The notes beneath the pieces were generated by a model. That model did not search any database and was not told the origin of the DNA. It saw only the letters and a list, made by a program, of their open reading frames with translations. A stretch of 10,712 bases of DNA from positions 1-10,712 of the forward strand of contig DASSLZ010000314.1 of NCBI GenBank assembly GCA_035689165.1, given 5' to 3'. The stretch comes from DASQJL01 sp035689165 (lineage in GTDB: Bacteria; Eisenbacteria; RBG-16-71-46; SZUA-252). The position numbers and the translations under genes were made by a program. Every line of letters begins with the position of its first letter. The first letter of the stretch is position 1. This document shows positions 1 through 6,840 of this stretch, in pieces.

Positions 1-20
1 GGTTCGTCTCGGCCCGAACC
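1..20. other. Small inverted repeat upstream of the lipoprotein gene
   Basis: GGTTCG at 1-6 is perfectly complementary to CGAACC at 15-20, with an 8-base spacer. It could be the hairpin of a terminator for a gene left of the window, a 5'-leader stem of the lipoprotein mRNA, or chance. No T-run follows, and it does not fit a tRNA T-arm, whose loop is 7 bases. The rest of the leader (21-41) contains a good ribosome binding site, AGAGGAGA at 26-33. No promoter hexamers can be defended in so short a stretch. Confidence 0.25.
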
Positions 21-41
21 CGCCTAGAGGAGAACGATACG

Positions 42-536
42 ATGCGCTACGCCCTGGCTCTCGCGATCCTGATCGCGGTCATCCCCGCGTGCGGCACGCA
101 GCAGTCGCTCGACACCACCGTCCAGGCCGCCACCGTGCGCGCCACCATCGACTCGTTGTGGTCCCAATACGCGGTCGCCGCGAACCAGCGGGACAGCCTC
201 ACGTTCGGCACCCTGTTCCACGACGACGCGGTGCTGGTCTTCTCGGGAGCGCCGACGATCTCGGGTAAGGCGGCGATCCAGGAATTCCTCCTCGCGCTCT
301 ATACCCCCGTTTCCGTGACCCGGCTCCGCGTCGTGCCCGACGACCTCCGCGTGCACGGCCCCCTCGCCGTCGAGACGGGAACGTTCGAAGAGGATTACCT
401 CGAGGCGGGAGCGTCCAAGACCGAGGCGGGGCGGTTCACGCTGATCGCGGAGCCGGGGCCCGCGAAGCGATGGCTGATCCGGCGCCTCGTGATGCTCGCC
501 GACTCGGTGCGGGCGGGAGTGGCGGGCGGCGCTTGA
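42..536 (+). CDS. Putative lipoprotein with SnoaL-like / DUF4440 domain
   Basis: This 164-residue protein starts with a short hydrophobic signal (residues 4-14) ending in I-P-A-C. That is an acceptable lipobox with Cys17 as the lipidation site, so the mature protein is probably membrane-anchored in the periplasm. Residues about 31-155 have the look of the NTF2-like SnoaL/DUF4440 family: an N-terminal helix with a W-x2-Y-A-x-A pattern, then FHDDAVLVF and GKAAIQEF, then beta-strands rich in T, F and V. Such proteins bind small ligands or have no known activity, and no catalytic set can be assigned here. The ATG at 42 is supported by AGAGGAGA at 26-33, 8 bases upstream. The gene is co-oriented with and overlaps recQ, so the two may share a transcript, although no functional link is evident. 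The lipoprotein call is fairly secure, the domain call moderate. Confidence 0.7.
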   Translation: MRYALALAILIAVIPACGTQQSLDTTVQAATVRATIDSLWSQYAVAANQRDSLTFGTLFHDDAVLVFSGAPTISGKAAIQEFLLALYTPVSVTRLRVVPDDLRVHGPLAVETGTFEEDYLEAGASKTEAGRFTLIAEPGPAKRWLIRRLVMLADSVRAGVAGGA

Positions 537-2440
537 GCGCGACGCGCGCGGCATCCGCTCCTCCCGCCTTCGAGGAAGCCCTCCGTACCTTCGGCTTCCC
601 GTCGTTCCGGCCGGGCCAGCTCGAAGCCCTCGAGACGCTGCACCGGCGGCGCCGGCTGCTGCTCGTCGCCCCCACCGGGGGCGGCAAGAGCCTCATCTAC
701 CAGCTCCCCGCGACGATGCTCGGCGGGACCTCGCTCGTGATCTCCCCGCTGATCTCGCTGATGCACGACCAGGTGGACGCGCTCGAAGCGAAGGGAATCC
801 GCGCGACCTATCTCGCTTCGACGCTGGATGACGGCGAGGCGATGGAGCGCCTCGGGCAGATCCGGGGCGGCGAGTACCGGATCGTCTATGTCGCGCCGGA
901 ACGGCTTCGGTTCCCCGGATTCCGCGATCTCGTGCGCGCCATGGGCTGTCCCCTGATCGCGATCGACGAGGCGCACTGCATCAGCCAGTGGGGGCACGAT
1001 TTCCGGCCCGACTACCTCCAGATCCGCGGCTTCCTGGAGCTCCATCCCGAAGCGCTCGTGCTGGCCTGCACCGCCACGGCCACGCCGGTCGTGCGCGACG
1101 ACATCCTCCGCCAGCTCGGGTTCCCCGCCGACACGCCGCAGATCGTGCGCGGGTTCGCGCGCCCGAACCTGGCCCTGCGGGCCCGGAGCGTCGCGAGCGC
1201 CGCCGAGGCGGCGCGGGCGGTGGACGACACGCTGCGCGAGGCGCTCGGGAACGCCGAGGCGCCGCGCGGCGGGGCCATCGTCTACTGCCTCACGCGGAAG
1301 GATGCCGAGGAGGAGGCGAAGCGCCTCCGCGAAGACGGGTGGAGGGCCGGCTGGTACCACGCCGGTCTCTCGGGCGACCACCGCAGCCAGGTGCAGCGCC
1401 GCTTCATGCGCGGCGAGCTGTCGGTCGTCGCGGCCACGAACGCTTTCGGCATGGGGATCGACCGGCCCGACGTGCGCGCCGTGATCCATCGCTCGCCGCC
1501 CGATTCGATCGAGTCCTACTACCAGGAGGTCGGCCGCGCCGGCCGCGACGGCGAGGACGCCTCGGGGCTCCTTCTCGTGCGCGGCCAGGACATCCCGCGG
1601 CGGCGCCATCTCCTCGAGCGGAGCGCGTCGGAGTCGGCGGCGGGCGAGGCGATCTTCGAGCACAAGTGGTCGATGTTCCTCGATCTGATCCGCTGGGCCG
1701 AGGGCGGCTCCTGCCGCCACGACGCGATCCTCCGCTACTTCGGCGACGAGGCGGAGACGCTGCACGGCTGCGGGCGGTGCGACGTCTGCGCCGAGATCGC
1801 CCGTGGCGGCGCGGCCGCCGGCGGCGCCGAGGAGAGCGGGCGGATCGTGATCGCCGTGCTCGGCGCGGTGGCGCTCGTGCACGAGCGCCTGGGCCCCAAG
1901 GCGACCGCCAAGTTCCTGCGCGGCGAGGAGGACGACCGGCTGATCCGCGCCGGCCTCGTGGGCCGGCCGGGCTGGGGGGCGCTCGCCGGCGAGACCGAAG
2001 CCTGGCTGGGACAGGTGATCCAGCGCTGCGTCGCCGCCGGATGGGTGGACTTCACACCGGGCGAGTATTCGCTCCTGGTGCTCACGCCCACGGGGCGGGC
2101 CGTGCTCGAGGGAAAGCGGCCGGCCTCGCTGATCCTGCCGCCGCGGGGGACGGAAGCCGCGAAGCCCCGCTCCCGCTCCCGCAAGCGCGACGCGGCGCCG
2201 CGAACGGGCGGCGAGACCGACCTCGACGAGTCGCTCTTCGAGACGCTGCGGGAGTGGCGGCGGGCCGAATCGCTCGCGGGCGGGGTGCCCGCGTTCGTCG
2301 TGGCCAGCGATCGGGCGCTGCGGGACATCGCGGCGGCGCGCCCCCGCACGATGGATGAGCTTCTCGCCTGCCACGGCATCGGGCCGCAGAAGGCGGAGCG
2401 TTACGGCGGCGCGATCCTCGCGATCGTGCGCCGCGTGTAG
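533..2440 (+). CDS. recQ: ATP-dependent DNA helicase RecQ
   Basis: RecQ is a 3'-5' superfamily 2 DNA helicase acting in recombination and replication-fork repair. Numbered from a TTG at 533 (635 residues), the protein shows motif 0 FRPGQ (25-29), Walker A APTGGGKS (46-53), the DEAH box (145-148) followed by the RecQ-typical CISQWGHDFRPDY, and helicase motif VI QEVGRAGRDG. A zinc-binding site follows with Cys394, Cys413, Cys416 and Cys419. A winged-helix RQC region occupies about 420-530, and an HRDC domain fills the last 75 residues, including the helix-hairpin motif CHGIGPQKAERYG. All RecQ core domains are present and intact. The start is uncertain: an in-frame ATG at 470 would add 21 low-complexity residues and overlap the lipoprotein gene by 67 bases. 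The TTG at 533 overlaps its stop (TTGA), lies behind GGGAG at 515-519, and better matches the usual RecQ N-terminus. Confidence 0.95.
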   Translation: MSATRAASAPPAFEEALRTFGFPSFRPGQLEALETLHRRRRLLLVAPTGGGKSLIYQLPATMLGGTSLVISPLISLMHDQVDALEAKGIRATYLASTLDDGEAMERLGQIRGGEYRIVYVAPERLRFPGFRDLVRAMGCPLIAIDEAHCISQWGHDFRPDYLQIRGFLELHPEALVLACTATATPVVRDDILRQLGFPADTPQIVRGFARPNLALRARSVASAAEAARAVDDTLREALGNAEAPRGGAIVYCLTRKDAEEEAKRLREDGWRAGWYHAGLSGDHRSQVQRRFMRGELSVVAATNAFGMGIDRPDVRAVIHRSPPDSIESYYQEVGRAGRDGEDASGLLLVRGQDIPRRRHLLERSASESAAGEAIFEHKWSMFLDLIRWAEGGSCRHDAILRYFGDEAETLHGCGRCDVCAEIARGGAAAGGAEESGRIVIAVLGAVALVHERLGPKATAKFLRGEEDDRLIRAGLVGRPGWGALAGETEAWLGQVIQRCVAAGWVDFTPGEYSLLVLTPTGRAVLEGKRPASLILPPRGTEAAKPRSRSRKRDAAPRTGGETDLDESLFETLREWRRAESLAGGVPAFVVASDRALRDIAAARPRTMDELLACHGIGPQKAERYGGAILAIVRRV

Positions 2441-2694
2441 ATCGCGCGGAACCCGAGCGCGGCCGCCAGGCGGCAGTCGGTGCATCCCTCGGGCAAGAGC
2501 TCGGGCCGGAGCGGATCGGCGCAGGCCTCGTAGCCCAGCGACTCGTAGAGCCGCACGAACGATTCCGCGCGAAGCCCCTCGACCACGAAGCGCAGCGCCC
2601 ATCCCTGGGCGATCCGCTCGGGATCGGGCTCGGTGGCGATCTTCGGCAGTGGGCCGACCCGCTCCCCGCGCCCGAATCCGGTGTCGGCGATCAT
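2401..2694 (-). CDS. Uncharacterised 97-residue CxxC protein, last gene of the benzoyl-CoA reductase operon
   Basis: I do not recognise this family. The protein has 97 residues, with no signal peptide or membrane segment. The N-terminal third is polar and proline-containing. The middle (about 33-60) reads as an alpha/beta unit with RFVVEGLRAESF and LYESLGYEAC. A C-terminal segment carries EGCTDC (Cys71, Cys74; another Cys at 58), followed by a helix and the strand FRAIYTRR. The paired cysteines could bind a metal or an Fe-S cluster or be redox-active, but one CxxC plus one distant Cys is not a recognised site. The ATG at 2694 overlaps the TGA of bzdQ (ATGA, 2691-2694), and only a weak GAG lies upstream, which implies translational coupling. 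That position suggests a role tied to the reductase, such as maturation, electron delivery or assembly; this is inference. Its 3' end overlaps recQ by 40 bases on the opposite strand. Confidence 0.72.
   Translation of the reverse strand: MIADTGFGRGERVGPLPKIATEPDPERIAQGWALRFVVEGLRAESFVRLYESLGYEACADPLRPELLPEGCTDCRLAAALGFRAIYTRRTIARIAPP
2406..2434. terminator. Strong inverted repeat in the convergent recQ / operon overlap
   Basis: GCGGCGC (2406-2412) pairs with GCGCCGC (2428-2434). Just inside, GATC (2413-2416) can pair with GATC (2422-2425), leaving a 5-base loop and a 2-base GT bulge, for a near-continuous 11-bp stem. It sits at the 3' end of recQ and, on the other strand, at the 3' end of the 97-residue gene. 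A stem here could end or protect transcripts from both directions. No T-tract follows on either strand, so classical intrinsic termination is not demonstrated. Part of the symmetry comes from the repeated codon pair GCG-ATC in recQ. Confidence 0.4.
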
Positions 2695-3530
2695 GGGGTT
2701 CTCGCGCCCACGGAACCTTCCTTCGCGATCTTCGCCATCCGCTGCTGGCCGAGCCAGGCGGCGCCGAGCGCCGTCACGAACTGCGGCAGATCGCCGTCCG
2801 GGACGTTGACGTGGCCGGACAACGACTCGCGCGCCACGCGCGCCATGGTCTCGAAGCGCAGGATGCCCCCGATCAGCGTGTACTCGGGCCCCATCCGCGC
2901 CCGCTTCATGAGCTGGACCGAGCGGCCCACCAGCGAGACGATGGCGCCGTGCATGATATCGGCGGGAGCGACGCCCTGGGACAGATGGTTGATCACTTCG
3001 GACTCGGCGAAGACCGCGCAGACCCCGGAGATGGATGGGTATTCCTTGGAGGTGGCGACCAGCGGGCCGATCTCCTCGGTCGCGTACCCGAGATAGCGCG
3101 CGGTCTTCTCGAGGAAGGCGCCCGTTCCCGCCGCGCACTTGTCGTTCAGGCGGAAGGTCTTCACCTTGCCCGTCTCGTCGATGCGGGTCGCCTTCATCGT
3201 CTGCCCTCCCACGTCGAGGACGGTCTGGGTGCCCGCGAAGAGGAATCGCGCGCCGCGCGCGGAGGCGGTGAGGTCGGTCACCTTGACATCGGCGAACGAC
3301 GCCTGGTGCCGGCCGTACCCGGTCGCCACGACGTATCCCACGCGGTCGCGCTCCAGGCCCAGGCGCTGCAGGAGCCGCTCGAAGGAGCCCTCGGCGACCT
3401 CGGCCAGCCGGAACCCGGTCGGCTCGACCGCGCGCCCGAGGATCGTCCGATCCTCGCGGAGCAGGAGCACCTTGGTGTAGGTGGACCCCACGTCGATTCC
3501 GGCCGTGATGCGCATCGCCCAGCCGTTCAT
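2691..3530 (-). CDS. bzdQ: Benzoyl-CoA reductase, second ATPase/activator subunit (BzdQ-like)
   Basis: This 279-residue member of the BadF/BadG/BcrA/BcrD ASKHA ATPase family binds and hydrolyses ATP to drive electrons at very low potential into the catalytic subunits. Visible features are the phosphate-1 loop GIDVGSTYTK (11-20), VVATGYGR (67-74), phosphate-2 loop DVGGQTMKA (106-114), NDKCAAGTG (129-137) with Cys132, and CAVFAESEVI with Cys171. In this family these two Cys from each of two subunits hold one bridging [4Fe-4S] cluster. The adenosine-side motif GGILRF lies later. The usual GGQD is GGQT here. The ATG at 3530 was chosen because it makes an ATGA overlap with the upstream gene; Met6 (3515) is an alternative, and neither has a clear Shine-Dalgarno. 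The length suits Bzd-type subunits. The letter Q rests on gene order; a BcrA- versus BcrD-like assignment is not certain. Confidence 0.88.
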   Translation of the reverse strand: MNGWAMRITAGIDVGSTYTKVLLLREDRTILGRAVEPTGFRLAEVAEGSFERLLQRLGLERDRVGYVVATGYGRHQASFADVKVTDLTASARGARFLFAGTQTVLDVGGQTMKATRIDETGKVKTFRLNDKCAAGTGAFLEKTARYLGYATEEIGPLVATSKEYPSISGVCAVFAESEVINHLSQGVAPADIMHGAIVSLVGRSVQLMKRARMGPEYTLIGGILRFETMARVARESLSGHVNVPDGDLPQFVTALGAAWLGQQRMAKIAKEGSVGARTP

Positions 3531-4345
3531 GGCCGCGCCCGCCCGGCCCGGGCCGGCTCGCGGCTCGTGAAGATGTGGTCGCGCGCGAACAGGGCGGCGC
3601 CGAGCGCGCCCATGAAGTGGGATTCCTCGCTCACGTTGACCTGAAGTCCGAGCTGGCGGTTCAAGGCCTCGATCATCGCCACGTTCCGCGCCACCCCTCC
3701 CGTGAAGGTGACCTGCTCCTCGACGCCGACGCGCCAGAGGAGGCTCACGGCGCGCGAGGCGATCGACTCGTGCACGCCGAGCAGGACGTCCCCGATCTTC
3801 TTCCCCTTGCCCAGCCAGGAGAGCACCTCCGACTCCGCGAACACCGTGCAGGTGGTGCTGATCTTGACCGGCCGCTCCCCCTCGAGCGCGGTCGGGCCGA
3901 GCTGCTCGAGCGGGATATCGAGGGCGGTCGACGCTGCTCCGAGGAAGCGTCCCGTTCCCGCGGCACACTTGTCGTTCATGCAGAAGTCGGAGATCTCCCC
4001 GCGCGCGGACACCTTGATCGCCTTCGTGTCCTGTCCCCCCATATCCACGACGGTGCGGGTGGCGGGGAACATGTGCACCGCGCCCCGCCCGTGGCAGCTG
4101 ATCTCGGTCACCTGGGCGTTGCCGAAGGTCACTTTGTACCGGCCGTAGCCGGTGCCGACCACGAACTCGACTTCCTCCTCCCGCAGGCCGCCGTCGGCCA
4201 GGGCGCCCCGGAACGCGTTCTCGGCCGCGCGCATCACGTTGGCACCGGTCCCGATCAGGGCGCGCCCGGCGATGACGCCCGCCTCGTCCACCACGACCGC
4301 CTTGGTCTGGGTCGAGCCGACGTCGACCCCCGCCGCGTACGCCAT
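3527..4345 (-). CDS. bzdP: Benzoyl-CoA reductase, first ATPase/activator subunit (BzdP-like)
   Basis: This 272-residue BadF/BcrA-family ASKHA ATPase is paralogous to the next gene and probably forms a heterodimer with it. Motifs are GVDVGSTQTKAVV (6-18), VVGTGYGR (62-69), CHGRGA (84-89), DMGGQDTKAI (101-110), NDKCAAGTG (124-132) with Cys127, and CTVFAESEVL with Cys166. Cys127 and Cys166 have the same 39-residue spacing as in the partner. They correspond to the cluster ligands known for the 2-hydroxyglutaryl-CoA dehydratase activator HgdC, so an inter-subunit [4Fe-4S] cluster is expected. The phosphate loops are canonical, with no missing residue. At 272 residues it lacks the extra domain that makes Thauera-type BcrA about 48 kDa, which argues for a Bzd-type enzyme. 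The ATG at 4345 has GGGGAGGT at 4351-4358 just upstream, overlapping the TAA of bzdO. It could in principle activate a 2-hydroxyacyl-CoA dehydratase, but the neighbours argue for an aryl-CoA reductase. Confidence 0.88.
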   Translation of the reverse strand: MAYAAGVDVGSTQTKAVVVDEAGVIAGRALIGTGANVMRAAENAFRGALADGGLREEEVEFVVGTGYGRYKVTFGNAQVTEISCHGRGAVHMFPATRTVVDMGGQDTKAIKVSARGEISDFCMNDKCAAGTGRFLGAASTALDIPLEQLGPTALEGERPVKISTTCTVFAESEVLSWLGKGKKIGDVLLGVHESIASRAVSLLWRVGVEEQVTFTGGVARNVAMIEALNRQLGLQVNVSEESHFMGALGAALFARDHIFTSREPARAGRARP

Positions 4346-4348
4346 CGG

Positions 4349-5656
4349 TTACCTCCCCGCTCCGTCGCCGCCGGCCGGAGCCATGCGGCGCGACACCAGC
4401 CCCTCGAAGAACGCGTCGATCCGGTTCTTCAGCTGCGCCTCCGAGACCACGCGCTGATCCATCATGTCCGACTCGACGAAGAGGGTCGCGACGTCGCGGC
4501 GCTCCATGAGGGCGCGGCGGTTGTCCGCGAGGCCGGTCGAGACGGTGCGGCAGCTCTTGATCGGATGGAACACGACGCCGTCCACCGCGTAGGAGTCGAT
4601 CATCTCGGCCAGCGCGGTCGTCGGATAGAACATGCTGTCCATCGCGTCGCGCACGCTCACGAGGAGCCCTTCGGCCAGGCTCTCCACCGGATCACGGGGG
4701 TCGTACTCGAACGCGCGGTTCGCGCCGCCCGAGGCGAACCAGAGATAGGTGGAGGTGACGAACGTCCCGCCGTGCTCGGTGAAGAGCTCGGTGAAGCGCC
4801 GGAAGATCGGGTAGCAGGGCACGCCGACGAAGACGAGCCGGAAGCGCTCGTCCACGAGGGTTCCGATCCCTTCCTTGCGTTTGAGCTCCATCTCCTCGAC
4901 CAGCTGCTCGAAGTAGTCGCCCCCCTCGGGCGCGCCCCGGAAGCCGTTGCACACGCCGAGGTAGATCGTGCCGTCGGAGAGGGCGTTGAACAGCGACGGG
5001 CGGCTCCGGTTCAGCTCCAGGACGCGCTTCCACCCGCGGCCGAGGCGGTTGGCGTGGACCAGCGACTCGCGCAGGCGGTCCACGTCGAACCGCTTTCCCG
5101 TCACCTGTTCCAGGAGCGCGATCAGCTCCCGAAGCTGGGCCGCGACGTAGCGCCGGTCGTTCTCGAAGTCGCGGTCGCCGCGCCAGGTCTGCGTCCCGTC
5201 GGCGCGCGTCCCGGGCACGTCGAGCACGTAAGCGGGAATGCGGTACATCCGCTCCCAGATCTCGGCCCATTTCACGTAGGTGTTGCACGCGTTCGTGAGC
5301 ACCGCGATCGCGGGCTTGGGGATCCGCCCCATCGGGAGCTCCCCGCCGCGGTGCTGCGCGGCCACGTCCGCTTTCACGTAGCCGCAGAGGTCGGAGGAGT
5401 AGCCCATGTCCTCGGCTTCGTTCAGGTACTCGTGCGCCACGTGGCGGACGGCGGTCTGCAGGGAGTTGATCTCCGGAAAGACGAGCGGCAGGTCGAAGAC
5501 CCGCAAGAGCTCCCCCAGGCTACCCATGACGAACACGTAGGCGCCGCCGCGGCCTTCGGCGGCGGCCCGGCCCAGCCCGTCGAACCATTCGCGAAAGAGC
5601 CTCGCCCCATCGCGGTTTCCCCTGCCGACGATCGCGGCCGCTTCGGCGGGCGTCAT
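4349..5656 (-). CDS. bzdO: Benzoyl-CoA reductase, large HgdB-like subunit (BzdO/BcrB-like)
   Basis: This 435-residue protein of the HgdB / 2-hydroxyacyl-CoA dehydratase D-component family is one half of the catalytic module that accepts electrons from the ATPase dimer and reduces the CoA-bound ring. The N-terminal part contains DLPLVFPEINSL and SSDLCGYVKAD (Cys91). LTNACNTYVKW (Cys124) follows, then GVCNGFRG (Cys236), VGVPCYPI (Cys281), and near the C-terminus HPIKSCRTVS (Cys369). Conserved Cys at such places ligate [4Fe-4S] clusters in this family; which of these are true ligands cannot be settled by eye. The length matches BcrB/BzdO (about 430-450 residues) better than BcrC/BzdN. The ATG at 5656 overlaps the TGA of bzdN (ATGA). 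Its ribosome binding site AGAGGAG lies in a perfect palindrome, described separately. It is soluble, with no signal peptide. Confidence 0.88.
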   Translation of the reverse strand: MTPAEAAAIVGRGNRDGARLFREWFDGLGRAAAEGRGGAYVFVMGSLGELLRVFDLPLVFPEINSLQTAVRHVAHEYLNEAEDMGYSSDLCGYVKADVAAQHRGGELPMGRIPKPAIAVLTNACNTYVKWAEIWERMYRIPAYVLDVPGTRADGTQTWRGDRDFENDRRYVAAQLRELIALLEQVTGKRFDVDRLRESLVHANRLGRGWKRVLELNRSRPSLFNALSDGTIYLGVCNGFRGAPEGGDYFEQLVEEMELKRKEGIGTLVDERFRLVFVGVPCYPIFRRFTELFTEHGGTFVTSTYLWFASGGANRAFEYDPRDPVESLAEGLLVSVRDAMDSMFYPTTALAEMIDSYAVDGVVFHPIKSCRTVSTGLADNRRALMERRDVATLFVESDMMDQRVVSEAQLKNRIDAFFEGLVSRRMAPAGGDGAGR

Positions 5657-6840
5657 GCCGGCTCCTCTTCGAAGAGGATGTTCTCGACGAACGTCTCGAT
5701 CTGGATCTCGATCTGCTCGAACGAAGTCATGCTCTCCTCGAATTCCGTGACGAAGTAGGGGATGCGCGCGGCGTCCAGCGCCTGGACGTAGGCCACCTGC
5801 TCTTCCAGCCCCGGCTCGCACATCTTGGCCGCCGCCAGGATCACGGCCCGGGCGCCGGAGCGCTCCACGCGCTCGAGGAGCATCCGCTCCTTGGGCTTTC
5901 GCGGGTCGTGCTGCACCGGGCTGTAGCTGGAGCGGTCCAGATAGGCCGCCGCGAGATCGGCGAGGGGATCGTCGCCGGCGGGCACGTCCTCCAGGATCCA
6001 GCGGAGGCCGATCAGGAGATCGTCGTCCACCACGTAGCAGGAGCGCCCGATCGCGCGGATCAAGTCCAGCGGTGGCTGCTCGCAGAAGCCTCCCTCGAAG
6101 ACGACGCGGATCCGGTCCTGCGCGCGCGCCGGGCGCTGCTCCAGCTCGCGCACGACCCTGCGCAGCATCTCGTTGTGCTCCTCGCGGGGAATCAGGCCGC
6201 CCATGGCTGTGAGCGCGTACGCTTCGTGCGCCGCGACCAGCCAGGGGCGCTCGCGCCGGATCGCGTACAGGCCGCGGAGCAGCAGCCGGTTCTCGTTGAA
6301 GACGGCGATGGAGCGGCGGAGCGCCTCATCCGTCACCGCGACACCGGCGACCGACTCGATCGTGCGGCGGAGGCGGTCGTACTCGCCGCGGAGGTACCCG
6401 GCGGCGCTGGGGGAGGCGGCGTTCTGCGGCAGGTAGAGGATCTGGCAGGGGTACGTGAAATTTCGGCCCCACACCGCCGCCAGATTCCGCGCCGCGTCGC
6501 AGATCGGATGGGTCACGAACAGCTCCATCGTGACGGTCCTGGCCAGCGCCAGCTCGAGCGACGTCTTGATGATCGAGCAGAGGTAGGAGCCGAAGCGTGA
6601 ATCGGCATGCGCCGCCTCGATCGGAGCGCCGCGCACCTTGAACGGGAGGAGCCCCGCCGCGTGCGCGATCTCCTCCGGGAAGTAGACCTGGAAATGCCCG
6701 ACGACCCGGCCGCCGGCCTCGCGCCAGCGGCGCACGGTCGGAAACGAGACGTCTTCGAGCAGGTCCTGGCAGGCCGCGAGGATCCCCTCGAGGTCGCGCC
6801 CCTTCCATTCCGGGAAGACCACCGGCGGTCCGGCGCTCAT
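5653..6840 (-). CDS. bzdN: Benzoyl-CoA reductase, small HgdB-like subunit (BzdN/BcrC-like)
   Basis: This 395-residue HgdB-family protein is the partner of bzdO in the ring-reducing heterodimer. Characteristic segments are YFPEEIAHAAGLLPFKVRG (53-71), SYLCSIIKTSLE (Cys88), VTHPICDAARNL (Cys114), YPCQILYLPQ (Cys132), GGFCEQPPLDLIRAIG (Cys253) and AAKMCEPGLEE (Cys341). The Y-L-C-S, T-H-x2-C-D and F-C-E-Q-P-P signatures are typical of the BcrC/HgdB group and include its [4Fe-4S] ligands. The length fits BcrC (about 384) and BzdN. The ATG at 6840 overlaps the TGA of the upstream hydratase (ATGA) and has GGGAG at 6846-6850 at good spacing. The reading frame runs open further upstream, but that part is an out-of-frame shadow of the hydratase gene. 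Family membership is firm; choosing benzoyl-CoA reductase over a 2-hydroxyacyl-CoA dehydratase rests on the surrounding dienoyl-CoA pathway genes. Confidence 0.88.
   Translation of the reverse strand: MSAGPPVVFPEWKGRDLEGILAACQDLLEDVSFPTVRRWREAGGRVVGHFQVYFPEEIAHAAGLLPFKVRGAPIEAAHADSRFGSYLCSIIKTSLELALARTVTMELFVTHPICDAARNLAAVWGRNFTYPCQILYLPQNAASPSAAGYLRGEYDRLRRTIESVAGVAVTDEALRRSIAVFNENRLLLRGLYAIRRERPWLVAAHEAYALTAMGGLIPREEHNEMLRRVVRELEQRPARAQDRIRVVFEGGFCEQPPLDLIRAIGRSCYVVDDDLLIGLRWILEDVPAGDDPLADLAAAYLDRSSYSPVQHDPRKPKERMLLERVERSGARAVILAAAKMCEPGLEEQVAYVQALDAARIPYFVTEFEESMTSFEQIEIQIETFVENILFEEEPA
5663..5678 (-). promoter_or_regulatory. Perfect 16-base palindrome covering the bzdO ribosome binding site
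   Basis: TCCTCTTCGAAGAGGA is its own reverse complement. In minus-strand RNA it can fold as a 6-bp stem (UCCUCU/AGAGGA) with a UCGA loop. Its 3' arm is the Shine-Dalgarno sequence for bzdO (ATG at 5656), and its 5' arm therefore mimics an anti-Shine-Dalgarno. The same bases encode the last codons of bzdN (L-F-E-E). Folding would block independent initiation on bzdO until a ribosome translating bzdN opens it, helping to keep N and O equimolar. The palindrome is seen directly; the function is inferred. Confidence 0.4.

Noticed and set aside
1..20. 3' end of a tRNA gene at the left edge
   Set aside because: GGTTCG resembles a T-arm start, but the complementary arm lies 8 bases away rather than 7, the T-loop consensus does not fit, and no acceptor-stem end can be seen.
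395..2602. Very long minus-strand open frame opposite recQ
   Set aside because: It is arginine-, alanine- and glycine-rich with no domain signature, and lies wholly opposite the well-supported recQ. Long antisense frames are expected in GC-rich DNA.
3527..5656. 2-hydroxyacyl-CoA dehydratase (HgdABC-type) system instead of benzoyl-CoA reductase
   Set aside because: The subunits are homologous, but the presence of two different ATPase genes (HgdC is a single homodimer gene) and of Had and Oah next door favours the aryl-CoA reductase.
3575..5758. Long plus-strand open frame opposite bzdP and bzdO
   Set aside because: Its composition (Arg, His, Asp, Val, Leu rich) is typical of an antisense shadow, it has no family motif, and the minus-strand genes carry full catalytic and cluster motifs.
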